A DNA stretch of 32,555 nt from Bacillota bacterium (lineage in GTDB: Bacteria > Bacillota > Sulfobacillia > DUSP01 > JBFMCS01). Position 1 is the first letter of the stretch; each line of letters starts with the position of its first letter. The notes under the pieces are model-generated. The model was not told the origin of the DNA and ran no database searches. It saw only the letters and a program-made list of their open reading frames with translations. The stretch is taken from NCBI GenBank assembly GCA_040754315.1, contig JBFMCS010000038.1, positions 1-32,555 of the forward strand. Reading direction: 5' to 3'. A program made the translations under genes and the position numbers. Positions 20,505 through 28,318 of the stretch are shown here, piece after piece.

Positions 20505-21251
20505 ATGGCTCTCATAGAACTCATGGACATTCACCGAGTCTACCAGATCGGGAAGGTAGATGTGCATGCACTGCGCGGCATGACCATCTCCATTGACAGC
20601 GGGGAGTTCGTCTCCATCATGGGACCCTCTGGATCGGGCAAGTCCACGTTACTGAACGTTATTGGCTGCCTTGACCGCCCGACCAAGGGAGCCTTCAACC
20701 TCTCTGGGCAAGATGTGACTCGCCTGGGCGAAGGTGAGCTGGCCGGTATCCGTAACCACTTCTTCGGTTTCGTGTTCCAGTCCTTCCACCTACTGCCCAA
20801 CTTCACTGCCAGGGAAAACGTTGAATTGCCCCTGGTCTACCGTGGGCTACCCTACTCGGAGAGGCTGCGCCGCACCCGGGATTCCCTGGAGGCTGTGGGC
20901 CTAGGTGATCGCGCTAACCACCGCCCCGTGGAGCTGTCAGGCGGGGAACAACAGCGAGTGGCCATCGCCCGGGCACTGGTGGCAGAACCCGCGGTGATCC
21001 TGGCGGATGAACCCACGGGTAACCTTGACACTCGGACCAGCCGGGAGCTAATGTCGATATTCCAGAACCTTAACCGGGACAAGGGGATTACGATCATCCA
21101 GGTTACCCACGATCCCTTGATCGCCCAGTATGGGTGGAGGGTCCTTCACATGAGAGACGGGCTTCTTGAGAAGGAGGAGGCAGCTACGGTATCCCCATGG
21201 GAGGAAATAGGTAGACAGGTCAGCAGCGAAGAACAGGGGGAGCGTTTATGA
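20505..21251 (+). CDS. MacB-type ABC transporter ATP-binding protein
   Basis: The ATPase of a three-part exporter. It has Walker A GPSGSGKST (about residues 39-47), the Q-loop, the signature LSGGEQQRVAIARAL (about 143-157) and Walker B VILADEPTGNLD (about 163-174), with the LolD/MacB family start IHRVYQIGKVDVHALRG. The length of 248 residues is a little over the usual 225-230 because of a charged C-terminal tail. ATG 20505 follows GGAGGGG with ideal spacing. It overlaps the adaptor gene by 4 bases. Confidence 0.94.
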   Translation: MALIELMDIHRVYQIGKVDVHALRGMTISIDSGEFVSIMGPSGSGKSTLLNVIGCLDRPTKGAFNLSGQDVTRLGEGELAGIRNHFFGFVFQSFHLLPNFTARENVELPLVYRGLPYSERLRRTRDSLEAVGLGDRANHRPVELSGGEQQRVAIARALVAEPAVILADEPTGNLDTRTSRELMSIFQNLNRDKGITIIQVTHDPLIAQYGWRVLHMRDGLLEKEEAATVSPWEEIGRQVSSEEQGERL

Positions 21252-22939
21252 CTCGGCGAGTTCTTGGCATCTTGACGGTCATTATCCTCGTCACCAGCGG
21301 GGGCATATACGCCTACCGCAAGGTCCTCCCAGCGCGTGCCGATGATCAGGGGATTAGTTACGCCACAGCGGAGGTGCTGCGTGGGGACCTGACAGTGGGT
21401 GTAACCGCCCGGGGCGTCCTGAACCCCAGTCATGGGGGCTCCATCAATACCCCTTACCCCAGGGGACCAATGCCCTTTGAATTCGCATGGAGTTTCCGTG
21501 TTACTGAGATCTTCGTGAAGGACGGCGATCCCGTGGTCATGGGGCAGCCCTTGCTCAGGCTCGCCGCAGACCAGGTGGAGCCCAGGGTCCGGCAGATCGA
21601 AGACGAGCTGCAGCAGAAGCGAGAGAACCTTGCCGAGCGCCTGGGCATTCCCATAGCGCAGATCCATGAGGTCAACCCTGCCAGGGGTATCACCCTCAGG
21701 GCCCCCATAGACGGCAGGATCACGGGCCTTGAAATATCTGAGGGCACGTCCCTTGAACAAGGGAAACCCGTTGCCCGGATTGTGGATGACTCCCGCTGGG
21801 TGATGACGGCAAAACTCACCCCATGGGAGTTCAGCAAGGTAAAGCAGGGCGACAAGATGATCGTGCGATTTGCCGACTTTGATGGGGCAGTGGAGGCCAT
21901 CGCTGTGAAGGTCAACCCCAACCCTGTGCCGGAGAAGACGAGCAGCCTCCTGGAGCCCTCTGGCCAGTCCTTTGGTAGTGGCGAGGATCGCGTGCAGTTC
22001 ATCTACTGGGTGACCCTTGAAGGCACGAACCCCGGGTTGATACAGACCGGCATGAGGGCGGACATAGGGATCTGGCCGGCCGGAGATGAAGGCTTGGACC
22101 TTGCGGGCGTCGCCGCTAAGGCGACATGGCTTCGCTACTCCGCTACGGTGGACAGCTATGGCAAGGAAGAGCTCCTTATCAGCACCGCCACCGGCATCGT
22201 TAGCAAGGTGTACCTGCAGGAAATGGAGCTGGTCAAGGCAGGAGACATGGTCGCGTCACTCTCGGGTGAGGAGACCCAGCGTGCCATCGAACAGGACCTC
22301 GAGCAGATCAAGCAGCTGGAGACCCAGCTCCAGGCGCTCAGGTCCTTCACGGATGAACTGACGGTTACATCGCCGATGGACGGGACTGTAGCTCAGATGC
22401 AGGTGAGCACAGGCCAGCAGATAGAACCCTGGCAATGGCTGGGGAGCATCTATGATCCTGCCAGGATGCAGATGTACGTGCAGGTTGACGATGTGGATGT
22501 GCTGCACGTGCAGCCCGGCGCCTCAGTCCAAGTCCGGCTGGACGCCCTCCCTGGAGAGGAATTCGCAGGCAGGGTAATGAACGTTTCCACCTCGGGCAAG
22601 GACATGAGCGGGGTAGCGTACTTTGACGTGTGGATCGAGGTCCAGGGGAGTTCGCAGGTTCGCCCGGGCATGCAGGCCGAGGCCTACATTGAGGCAGGGA
22701 ATGCCAAGGACGTGCTCCTGGTGCCCCTGGAGGCCATATTCCAGGAGGGAAGGGATTACTTCGTGGAGGTCCTGGAGAGTGACGGCACGGCACGAGTTGC
22801 TCCAGTCCAGATCGGCCTGATGGGTGAGTACGAGGCAGAAGTTAGGAGTGGTTTGGAGGAGGGTCAAGTGGTTGTGACCGGAAGCAGCCGTGACCTCCTT
22901 CCGAGCCAGGGGGCCCCTGACACCCTGTTCCAGAAGTAA
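21248..22939 (+). CDS. Membrane fusion (HlyD/RND-adaptor-like) protein with duplicated adaptor unit
   Basis: An extracytoplasmic adaptor for the neighbouring MacB-type exporter, anchored by an N-terminal helix (about residues 5-22). The 563-residue chain is much longer than the usual 350-420. Residues about 33-280 show a first lipoyl/beta-barrel set (GITLRAPIDGRITGLEISEG, then WVMTAKLTPWEFSKVKQGD). Residues about 291-555 show a second one (ISTATGIVSKVYLQ, a short coiled coil QRAIEQDLEQIKQLETQLQ, TSPMDGTVAQMQVSTGQQI, then MYVQVDDVDVLHVQPGASV and a membrane-proximal domain). The coiled coil is short, as in Gram-positive adaptors that need not reach an outer-membrane channel. The start ATG overlaps the ATPase stop. 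Confidence 0.88.
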   Translation: MTRRVLGILTVIILVTSGGIYAYRKVLPARADDQGISYATAEVLRGDLTVGVTARGVLNPSHGGSINTPYPRGPMPFEFAWSFRVTEIFVKDGDPVVMGQPLLRLAADQVEPRVRQIEDELQQKRENLAERLGIPIAQIHEVNPARGITLRAPIDGRITGLEISEGTSLEQGKPVARIVDDSRWVMTAKLTPWEFSKVKQGDKMIVRFADFDGAVEAIAVKVNPNPVPEKTSSLLEPSGQSFGSGEDRVQFIYWVTLEGTNPGLIQTGMRADIGIWPAGDEGLDLAGVAAKATWLRYSATVDSYGKEELLISTATGIVSKVYLQEMELVKAGDMVASLSGEETQRAIEQDLEQIKQLETQLQALRSFTDELTVTSPMDGTVAQMQVSTGQQIEPWQWLGSIYDPARMQMYVQVDDVDVLHVQPGASVQVRLDALPGEEFAGRVMNVSTSGKDMSGVAYFDVWIEVQGSSQVRPGMQAEAYIEAGNAKDVLLVPLEAIFQEGRDYFVEVLESDGTARVAPVQIGLMGEYEAEVRSGLEEGQVVVTGSSRDLLPSQGAPDTLFQK

Positions 22940-22986
22940 CCCTGCGGTTGTGGGGTGGGCCGTTCTAAGCGGGAGGAGGAGCCCTC

Positions 22987-24345
22987 GTGTTACCAGAAGC
23001 CTCTTTGCAGGCCGCAAGCGTAAGATTGGCTTCCTGTGCCCAGGTGGCATGGCGCGGAGTCTTGTCAAACCGCCTGCGTTCTTGGCTGACAGTCCTGAGC
23101 GTGGTGATCGGGGTCGGCTCAGTGGTGAGCCTGATGGCCATTGGTGAGGGAGCCCGCCAGGCCATCGTGCGCCAGATAGGGAGCCTGGGTGAGAATGTCA
23201 TCATCATGAGGGCGGAAGATGCCTCCGTGACCTTTCGTGAGGAACTCGCCGGGGAACTGGTAGAGAGGGTCCCCAGTCTGGAGTACGCCACCCCTGTGGT
23301 CCGGGCTGAGACCAGCATACGCTGGAGACGGGTCAGGGGAAGCGCTGGCATCCTGGGAGTGAACGGGCAATTCCCCGTAATTCGCGACCACGAGGTGATC
23401 TCGGGCCGCTTCTTCTCCAACCTCCACGTGCAGCAGCGTTCGAGAGTGGCTGTGGTGGGGTACAACTACGGGCTAAGCCTGCTGGGCGGGAGAGATCCCG
23501 TGGATCACTCATTGACACTGGGCGGCCGCAGCTTCCGCATAATCGGTGTCCTGGCGCCAAAGGGAGAGGGAAGCGCCGAGGGCATCGACAACATGATAGT
23601 CGTACCATATACTGTGGCGCAGCAGCTGTCAGGGACGCGGAACGTACAGGAGGTCTGGGGAAAGGCCGCTTCTGCCGGAGAGGCTGACCTGGCCATGGCG
23701 CAGCTCAGCAGGATATTCCGCCGGGAGATCGGCCTTGATAAGATAGTCCCTTCCGGCGATGGGGAAGGGGACCCCGGTCTTCCCGAAGACATGCCAGAAC
23801 AGGAGCCCATACCCATAGAGAAGTCTGTGGTTATGGAGACGCCTGTGCCGCCCGGAGAGGAACTCCCCGGCGGTTCCCTGCTGCCCGAGAAGGACATCAA
23901 CGAAATGGTCACGGTAACGAGTCTTAACCAGATGCTCAAAGAGGCAGACCGGGCCAACAGGATCCTCAGTCTCCTCCTAGGAGGCATTGCCGCCGTCTCA
24001 TTACTGGTTGGCGGTATTGGCATCATGAACATCATGCTGGTGTCCGTGACAGAACGCACGGCGGAGATCGGCCTTCGAAAGGCTGTGGGCGCCAAGCGAT
24101 CAGACCTCCTGTCACAGTTCTTGATGGAAGCCTTCCTCTTGAGTGCCCTCGGCGGGGTACTGGGGTTAATACTCGGCAATGTGATTGTAAGGGTCATTGG
24201 CTTTTACGCTCTCGAGGCCGTCATAACGGTCCCGGTTGCCCTGGTAGCCTTCACGCTAGCGCTCGTTGTCGGGATAGCCTTCGGGGTTTACCCGGCGTGG
24301 CTGGCCTCTGGGCTGCAGCCGGTTGAAGCCTTGAGGCACCGCTAG
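22987..24345 (+). CDS. MacB-type ABC transporter permease (FtsX superfamily)
   Basis: The membrane subunit of the exporter. It has one N-terminal transmembrane helix (about residues 25-50, LTVLSVVIGVGSVVSLMAIGEG), a large external MacB core domain (about 55-310) and three C-terminal helices (about 328-448) with the conserved GGIGIMNIMLVSVTERTAEIGLRKAVGA segment. An acidic, proline-rich stretch of about 45 residues (about 256-302) is inserted before the second helix, longer than I expect for this family. GTG 22987 follows GGAGGAGGA. It ends the exporter operon, with a hairpin terminator about 65 bases on. Confidence 0.93.
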   Translation: MLPEASLQAASVRLASCAQVAWRGVLSNRLRSWLTVLSVVIGVGSVVSLMAIGEGARQAIVRQIGSLGENVIIMRAEDASVTFREELAGELVERVPSLEYATPVVRAETSIRWRRVRGSAGILGVNGQFPVIRDHEVISGRFFSNLHVQQRSRVAVVGYNYGLSLLGGRDPVDHSLTLGGRSFRIIGVLAPKGEGSAEGIDNMIVVPYTVAQQLSGTRNVQEVWGKAASAGEADLAMAQLSRIFRREIGLDKIVPSGDGEGDPGLPEDMPEQEPIPIEKSVVMETPVPPGEELPGGSLLPEKDINEMVTVTSLNQMLKEADRANRILSLLLGGIAAVSLLVGGIGIMNIMLVSVTERTAEIGLRKAVGAKRSDLLSQFLMEAFLLSALGGVLGLILGNVIVRVIGFYALEAVITVPVALVAFTLALVVGIAFGVYPAWLASGLQPVEALRHR

Positions 24346-24408
24346 AAGGCCCAGGAGGAACCTGCTGGGCACATGGTCACCACGGTGAGAATCCCACTGC
24401 CATCAGCG

Positions 24409-24440
24409 CCCTGGGGGATTGTTCCCCCAGGGTCTTGTTA
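24409..24440 (+). terminator. Intrinsic terminator after the exporter operon
   Basis: A perfect 9-base stem (24409-24417 with 24424-24432) with a 6-base loop is followed by TCTTGTTAT, a modest T-rich tail. It lies about 64 bases after the permease stop and separates the exporter from murA. Confidence 0.75.
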
Positions 24441-24659
24441 TCAGGTGTGTCCCCATGTTCCCTCATGTTTTGACAACACCTATCCTTGGTGAGTCACGCC
24501 TTCCCGGCCCAGGATTCACTGCTGGCCGGAATATCCAGCTCCATCCAGCCCATACTAGATGTGATGGATCTTGGCGCATGAAGGCAGCCTGGGGTCAATA
24601 TTTCCCGGAAATATGCCCTTGGGACAGGAATCTGGCGCTTGCTCGGGAGAGAGGTCGCG
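24441..24659 (+). other. Non-coding leader region before murA
   Basis: With the terminator and preceding bases, this makes a gene-free stretch of about 310 bases (24346-24659). A TTGACA occurs at 24470-24475 but has no -10 match at the right distance. I see no gene and no recognisable RNA here. A promoter for murA must lie in it, because a terminator precedes it. Confidence 0.5.
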
Positions 24660-25913
24660 TTGTCCACCATAGTAGTCAAGGGGGGGGGGTCCCTCCAGGG
24701 TTCAATCCACATAGAGGGTTCGAAGAACGCCGTGCTTCCCATACTGGCGGCGACCCTCCTTGGTAACACCGCCAGCACAATAGGGAACGTCCCGCATCTT
24801 GAAGACGTTCGTACCATCCTCCAACTCCTGGATGACCTTGGGGCAACTGTGACTTGGCTGGATCGCACCACGGTGAAGATCGACCCGCGGGGGGTTAACG
24901 CCCACCAGCCCTCTCAGGACCTGGTAGGCCGGATGAGGGCATCCCTGCTCGTGCTGGGACCGCTCCTGGCAAGACTGGGGCTCGCCCGCAGCCACCTGCC
25001 CGGCGGTTGTGCCATAGGCACAAGGCCCATCGACCTTCACCTGAAGGGCTTCGAAGCGCTAGGGGCTTCCGTGGCCATCAGCGGGGGAGCCATGGAAGTA
25101 TCCTGCCCCCGGCTGAAAGGAGCCCACATATACCTGGATTATCCCAGTGTGACCGCAACCGAGAACATTCTCATGGCAGCCTCCACAGCCCAGGGCATTA
25201 CGTTACTGGAGAATGCTGCCGAAGAGCCTGAGGTAGTCGACCTCGCCAGATTCCTCAATGCCATGGGTGCCAGTGTGACTGGTGCCGGTACCGGGACCAT
25301 CACCATCGAAGGTGTGCAGGAGCTCACCGGTGTAAGCCACACGGTAATCCCAGACCGGATCGAGTGCGGGACCTACATGGTAGCCACGGCCATATCCCGG
25401 GGCTCGGTCCGCCTGGAGGGGGCTATGGCACAGCACCTCCAATCCGTGCTGGCCAAGCTCCAGGAAGCCGGGGTGTCCGTGGTAGAGGGGCCCGGCTGGC
25501 TCCAGGTGACATCCTTTCGCAGGCCAAGGGCAGTAGACATAAAGACCCTTCCCTACCCAGGTTTCCCCACAGACATGCAGGCACCCTTCATGTCACTCCT
25601 CACCCTAGCCCAGGGGGTCAGCGTCATCTCGGAGACCGTTTTCGAGAACCGTTTCCTGCACGTGGACGAGCTCAAGCGAATGGGAGCCAAGATTAAGATA
25701 GAGAGCAGGGCAGCGGTTATACAGGGGGTTAGGAGCCTTAGCGGGGCCCCGGTTAAGGCCACAGACCTCAGGGCTGGAGCAGCGCTGGTCTTAGCCGGCC
25801 TGGCGGCGGAGGGAGTCACCATGGTGTCCTCAGCCGAGCACATCCAGCGCGGGTATGTGGACATGCCTGGTAAACTCAGGGCCCTTGGGGTCGACGTGGA
25901 GACATACCCGTAA
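24660..25913 (+). CDS. murA: UDP-N-acetylglucosamine 1-carboxyvinyltransferase
   Basis: MurA transfers enolpyruvate from PEP to UDP-GlcNAc, the first committed step of peptidoglycan synthesis and the target of fosfomycin. Lys22 and Asn23 (GSKNA) of the substrate site are in place, and the catalytic cysteine is present (Cys117 in PGGCAIGTRPIDLH), so the enzyme should be fosfomycin-sensitive rather than the Asp variant. The length of 417 residues is standard. I place the start at TTG 24660, since GAGAGAGG at 24647-24654 is spaced 5 bases from it; a TTG at 24639 lies upstream of that signal. The position before spoIID matches the Bacillus murAA order. Confidence 0.95.
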   Translation: MSTIVVKGGGSLQGSIHIEGSKNAVLPILAATLLGNTASTIGNVPHLEDVRTILQLLDDLGATVTWLDRTTVKIDPRGVNAHQPSQDLVGRMRASLLVLGPLLARLGLARSHLPGGCAIGTRPIDLHLKGFEALGASVAISGGAMEVSCPRLKGAHIYLDYPSVTATENILMAASTAQGITLLENAAEEPEVVDLARFLNAMGASVTGAGTGTITIEGVQELTGVSHTVIPDRIECGTYMVATAISRGSVRLEGAMAQHLQSVLAKLQEAGVSVVEGPGWLQVTSFRRPRAVDIKTLPYPGFPTDMQAPFMSLLTLAQGVSVISETVFENRFLHVDELKRMGAKIKIESRAAVIQGVRSLSGAPVKATDLRAGAALVLAGLAAEGVTMVSSAEHIQRGYVDMPGKLRALGVDVETYP

Positions 25914-25963
25914 CTAGGCACTGCTAGTGCTTAGCCAGTACCCCCGTTGTGGACATATTCCGG

Positions 25964-25992
25964 TCATATCACCCTTCTGACCACCATATACA
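25964..25992 (+). promoter_or_regulatory. Sigma-E-like promoter for spoIID
   Basis: TCATATC (25964-25970) matches the sigma-E -35 pattern at 6 of 7 positions. After a 14-base spacer, CATATACA (25985-25992) matches the -10 pattern CATACAmT at 6 of 8. B. subtilis spoIID is a classical sigma-E (mother-cell) gene. The same octamer occurs before spoIIID. Confidence 0.55.
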
Positions 25993-26025
25993 TTAGCGTA
26001 CCGCGACATTCCGGGGGTGACACGG

Positions 26026-26997
26026 GTGGTCAGGGTGGTGGGCTGGGTGACGCTGTTCCTCCTCCTCATCATCGTGGGGCTTCCCGCGGTCTTAGTGCGA
26101 GGGCTGGACTTTGCCCCTCCCCCTATCGAGCCTGAAAGTGAGCCAGTCATCGTGAACCTTCTCCTGCCAGGCGGCAGCGTAGAGCGGATACCTCTGGAGG
26201 AGTACGTGAAGGGCGTGGTAGCCGCCGAAATGCCAACCTCCTTTCACATGGAGGCCCTGAAGGCCCAGGCAGTGGTGGCTCGGACCTACGCCGTGAGGAG
26301 ACTGAGGGAGAAGGGAGACACCGGAGCTGCCCTTCACCCCGAGGCAGACCTGACAGCCGACCCGTCTGTTGACCAAGCCTACGTATCCAAGGATGAAGCC
26401 CGTGCCCGGTGGGGCATCTTTACCTTCCGGCAGCGCTGGGCTCGGGTGGAAGTGGCCGTGGACAGCACCAAGGGACTCATCGTTACGTACGATTCCATCG
26501 TTATCGACCCAGTCTATCATTCCACGTCCGGAGGGTACACCGAGAACTCGGAGGATGTCTGGCAGGAGGCCCTGCCCTACCTCAGGTCGGTGCCCTGCCC
26601 CTGGGACAGCCACTCGCCTTACTACAAGGACACTATGCAGGTGGAGTATGACAGGCTTGCCATGCTTCTGGGGGACGTGCCTGTGGAGGCGCTGGCGGCC
26701 TCCGCGGAACCCATACAGGTCATGGAGGCATCCTCCACCGGCAGGGTGAAGAGCATCAGGGTAGGGGACCGGACACTGAGCGGGCGGGAATTCCGTTCCC
26801 TCCTGGGGCTCAGGTCCACGCTCTTTTCATGGAGGCTCACGCCTGAGGGCGTGGTGTTTACCACCACCGGGTTTGGCCACGGCGTAGGCATGTGCCAGTA
26901 CGGCGCTGACGGCATGGCCAGGGAGGGCCGGGACTTCCGGTCCATAATCAAGTACTTCTACAAGGGCGTCGAGATTGTGCCGGCCTTCGGGGGATAG
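26026..26997 (+). CDS. spoIID: Stage II sporulation protein D (SpoIID, lytic transglycosylase)
   Basis: SpoIID is a mother-cell membrane protein that cleaves glycan strands as part of the DMP machine driving engulfment of the forespore. The chain has one N-terminal transmembrane helix (about residues 5-25), then the SpoIID domain starting at LEEYVKGVVAAEMP, whose Glu68 fits the catalytic glutamate, followed by KAQAVVARTYA, YHSTSGGYTENSEDVW, a VPCPWD cysteine and the C-terminal GFGHGVGMCQYGA. GTG 26026 is chosen because GGGGGTGA (26013-26020) is a near-perfect ribosome site 5 bases before it; the GTG at 26017 is inside that site. The length is 323 residues. A sigma-E-like promoter lies just upstream. 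Confidence 0.95.
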   Translation: MVRVVGWVTLFLLLIIVGLPAVLVRGLDFAPPPIEPESEPVIVNLLLPGGSVERIPLEEYVKGVVAAEMPTSFHMEALKAQAVVARTYAVRRLREKGDTGAALHPEADLTADPSVDQAYVSKDEARARWGIFTFRQRWARVEVAVDSTKGLIVTYDSIVIDPVYHSTSGGYTENSEDVWQEALPYLRSVPCPWDSHSPYYKDTMQVEYDRLAMLLGDVPVEALAASAEPIQVMEASSTGRVKSIRVGDRTLSGREFRSLLGLRSTLFSWRLTPEGVVFTTTGFGHGVGMCQYGADGMAREGRDFRSIIKYFYKGVEIVPAFGG

Positions 26998-27001
26998 AAA
27001 G

Positions 27002-27032
27002 GAATACTTGGGAGATTCTGGGGCAGAATATA
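27002..27032 (+). promoter_or_regulatory. Possible sigma-F promoter for the spoIIQ-type gene
   Basis: GAATA (27002-27006) resembles the sigma-F -35 pattern GywTA with one mismatch. After 16 bases, GCAGAATATA (27023-27032) partly fits the -10 pattern GGnrAnAnTw. B. subtilis spoIIQ is forespore (sigma-F) expressed, which is why I looked for it. The match is weak. Confidence 0.3.
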
Positions 27033-27051
27033 CCGCGGGGTGATCATTAAA

Positions 27052-27789
27052 GTGGATGTCCCGCGGTATTCACGTTTGAGGAGACTGAGACAACGCCTAG
27101 CCTCCTTTCTGAAGAGAGGCAGCGGCAGGCTCTGGCGCCACGTGCCTCGCCGGGCGCCTGCGATCCTGCTCCTGGCGGCCATATTCTGTGCATCGGCCCT
27201 GGCTGCCTTCTGGTGGAACAGCCACACCTTGACCCTGTTTCCCTCAGGGACCCAAGATGGTGAGGAACTGGAGGAGGTCAAGGCTCCCGAGGAGTCCGAA
27301 GCTGAGGAGGCTCCCGCGGCTAGAACCGAACCCGAACCTGCTCTCCCAGCACCCGAACCTGAACAGGCGGCGCCACTTCCGGTGCAGGCTGAAGAGGTCC
27401 GCATGGTGGCGCCTGTCGCGGCGGAGGTTTCCATGGGCTACGGCTGGAACTACTCCCTGACCCATGAAGACTGGAGGTTTCACCCAGGTCTGGACTACGC
27501 GGTACCGGAAGGGAGCCCTGTGCGGGCGGCAGCCGGTGGCCTAGTGGCCCGAGTGTCGGAGGATCGTCAATGGGGGGGGCAGGTTGTGCTCAGCCATGAC
27601 GAGGGACTGGAGACACGGTACATGGGACTGGGTCTAGCCAGGGTGGAGGAGGGCCAGGAGGTCAAGGCTGGCCAGGTACTGGGAGAAGTAGGTGCTCCCG
27701 GCCTTGCTGAGGTAGGCCAAGGCCCTCACCTTCACTTTGAGGTGCGCGTCCAGGGGGAACCTCGGGATCCCCAGACCCTGTTCCGCTAG
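27052..27789 (+). CDS. spoIIQ: SpoIIQ-type M23 (LytM) peptidase
   Basis: SpoIIQ is a forespore membrane protein that joins SpoIIIAH across the intermembrane space to hold the engulfing membrane and form the feeding channel. This 245-residue protein has a basic N-terminus, one transmembrane helix (about residues 38-58), a Glu/Pro/Ala-rich linker (about 68-120) and a LytM domain. The zinc ligands are all present: H144 and D148 in HPGLDY, and H226 and H228 in HLHFEV. B. subtilis SpoIIQ lacks part of this site, while clostridial versions keep it. GTG 27052 is favoured by GGGGTGATC six bases before it; GTG 27040 overlaps that site. Assignment to SpoIIQ rests on position between spoIID and spoIIID as much as on sequence. 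Confidence 0.87.
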   Translation: MDVPRYSRLRRLRQRLASFLKRGSGRLWRHVPRRAPAILLLAAIFCASALAAFWWNSHTLTLFPSGTQDGEELEEVKAPEESEAEEAPAARTEPEPALPAPEPEQAAPLPVQAEEVRMVAPVAAEVSMGYGWNYSLTHEDWRFHPGLDYAVPEGSPVRAAAGGLVARVSEDRQWGGQVVLSHDEGLETRYMGLGLARVEEGQEVKAGQVLGEVGAPGLAEVGQGPHLHFEVRVQGEPRDPQTLFR

Positions 27790-27920
27790 GCACCGCCACC
27801 TGTGCAGTAAAGAGGCCTCTGTGGCCCGAAAGGGTCACAAGCCCTTCTCCTGCCCGGTACAGCCGGGCCCCTCGGGATTGGAATCCAGCCCGGCACGGAA
27901 GGGTTCCACTCCCAGGGGGG

Positions 27921-27950
27921 TCATTTTTGCCCTTGCCCCAGGCATATACA
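27921..27950 (+). promoter_or_regulatory. Sigma-E-like promoter for spoIIID
   Basis: TCATTTT (27921-27927, 6 of 7 to the sigma-E -35 pattern), a 15-base spacer and CATATACA (27943-27950). The -10 octamer is the same as the one before spoIID. spoIIID is sigma-E dependent in B. subtilis. The start codon follows about 37 bases later. Confidence 0.55.
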
Positions 27951-27986
27951 TCTTAGGGATAGGACAGGGGCAAAGGGGGCGGGCGG

Positions 27987-28262
27987 GTGAAGGACCTTAT
28001 ATGGGAGAGGGCGGTAGAAGTAGGGCGCCACATCGTGCGCACTGGCTGCACTGTCCGGGAGGCCGCGGCCGTATTTGGCATCTCCAAAAGCACCGTTCAC
28101 AAGGACGTCACCGAGAGGCTCCCGCGTTTCCATCCCGAACTTGCCAGCCAGGTCAAGGCTGTGCTGGAACTGAACAAGGCCGAGAGGCACATACGAGGCG
28201 GCGAAGCCACCAAGAAAAAGTACACAGCCAGAAAGGAGCATCTACCACCAGATAGAGGATAA
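27987..28262 (+). CDS. spoIIID: Stage III sporulation transcriptional regulator SpoIIID
   Basis: A small mother-cell DNA-binding protein that switches late sigma-E genes on or off and prepares for sigma-K. The 91-residue chain shows the family pattern WERAVEVGRHIVRTGCTVREAAAVFGISKSTVHKDV, a helix-turn-helix (about residues 22-42), then ERLPRFHPELASQVKAVLELNKAERHIRGGEATKKKY, including the basic C-terminal patch that touches the minor groove. GTG 27987 is the start, behind a G-rich stretch. It precedes mbl, as in B. subtilis. Confidence 0.96.
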   Translation: MKDLIWERAVEVGRHIVRTGCTVREAAAVFGISKSTVHKDVTERLPRFHPELASQVKAVLELNKAERHIRGGEATKKKYTARKEHLPPDRG

Positions 28263-28318
28263 TTCTAACATGCGTAGAAGGAGAGGGTCAAAGCGCCATC
28301 GCAACAGGGGGCACGCCT

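Noticed and set aside
24470-24475. TTGACA as a murA promoter
   Set aside because: No -10 box is present at 16-18 bases, so the hexamer alone is not sufficient.
24419-24766. A 115-codon frame between the exporter terminator and murA
   Set aside because: It begins within the terminator hairpin, overlaps murA in another frame and has no family resemblance.
27737-28255. A 172-codon frame over the spoIIQ-spoIIID interval
   Set aside because: It overlaps spoIIID and the spoIIQ end in another frame, and its Gly/Arg/His-rich composition is shadow-like.
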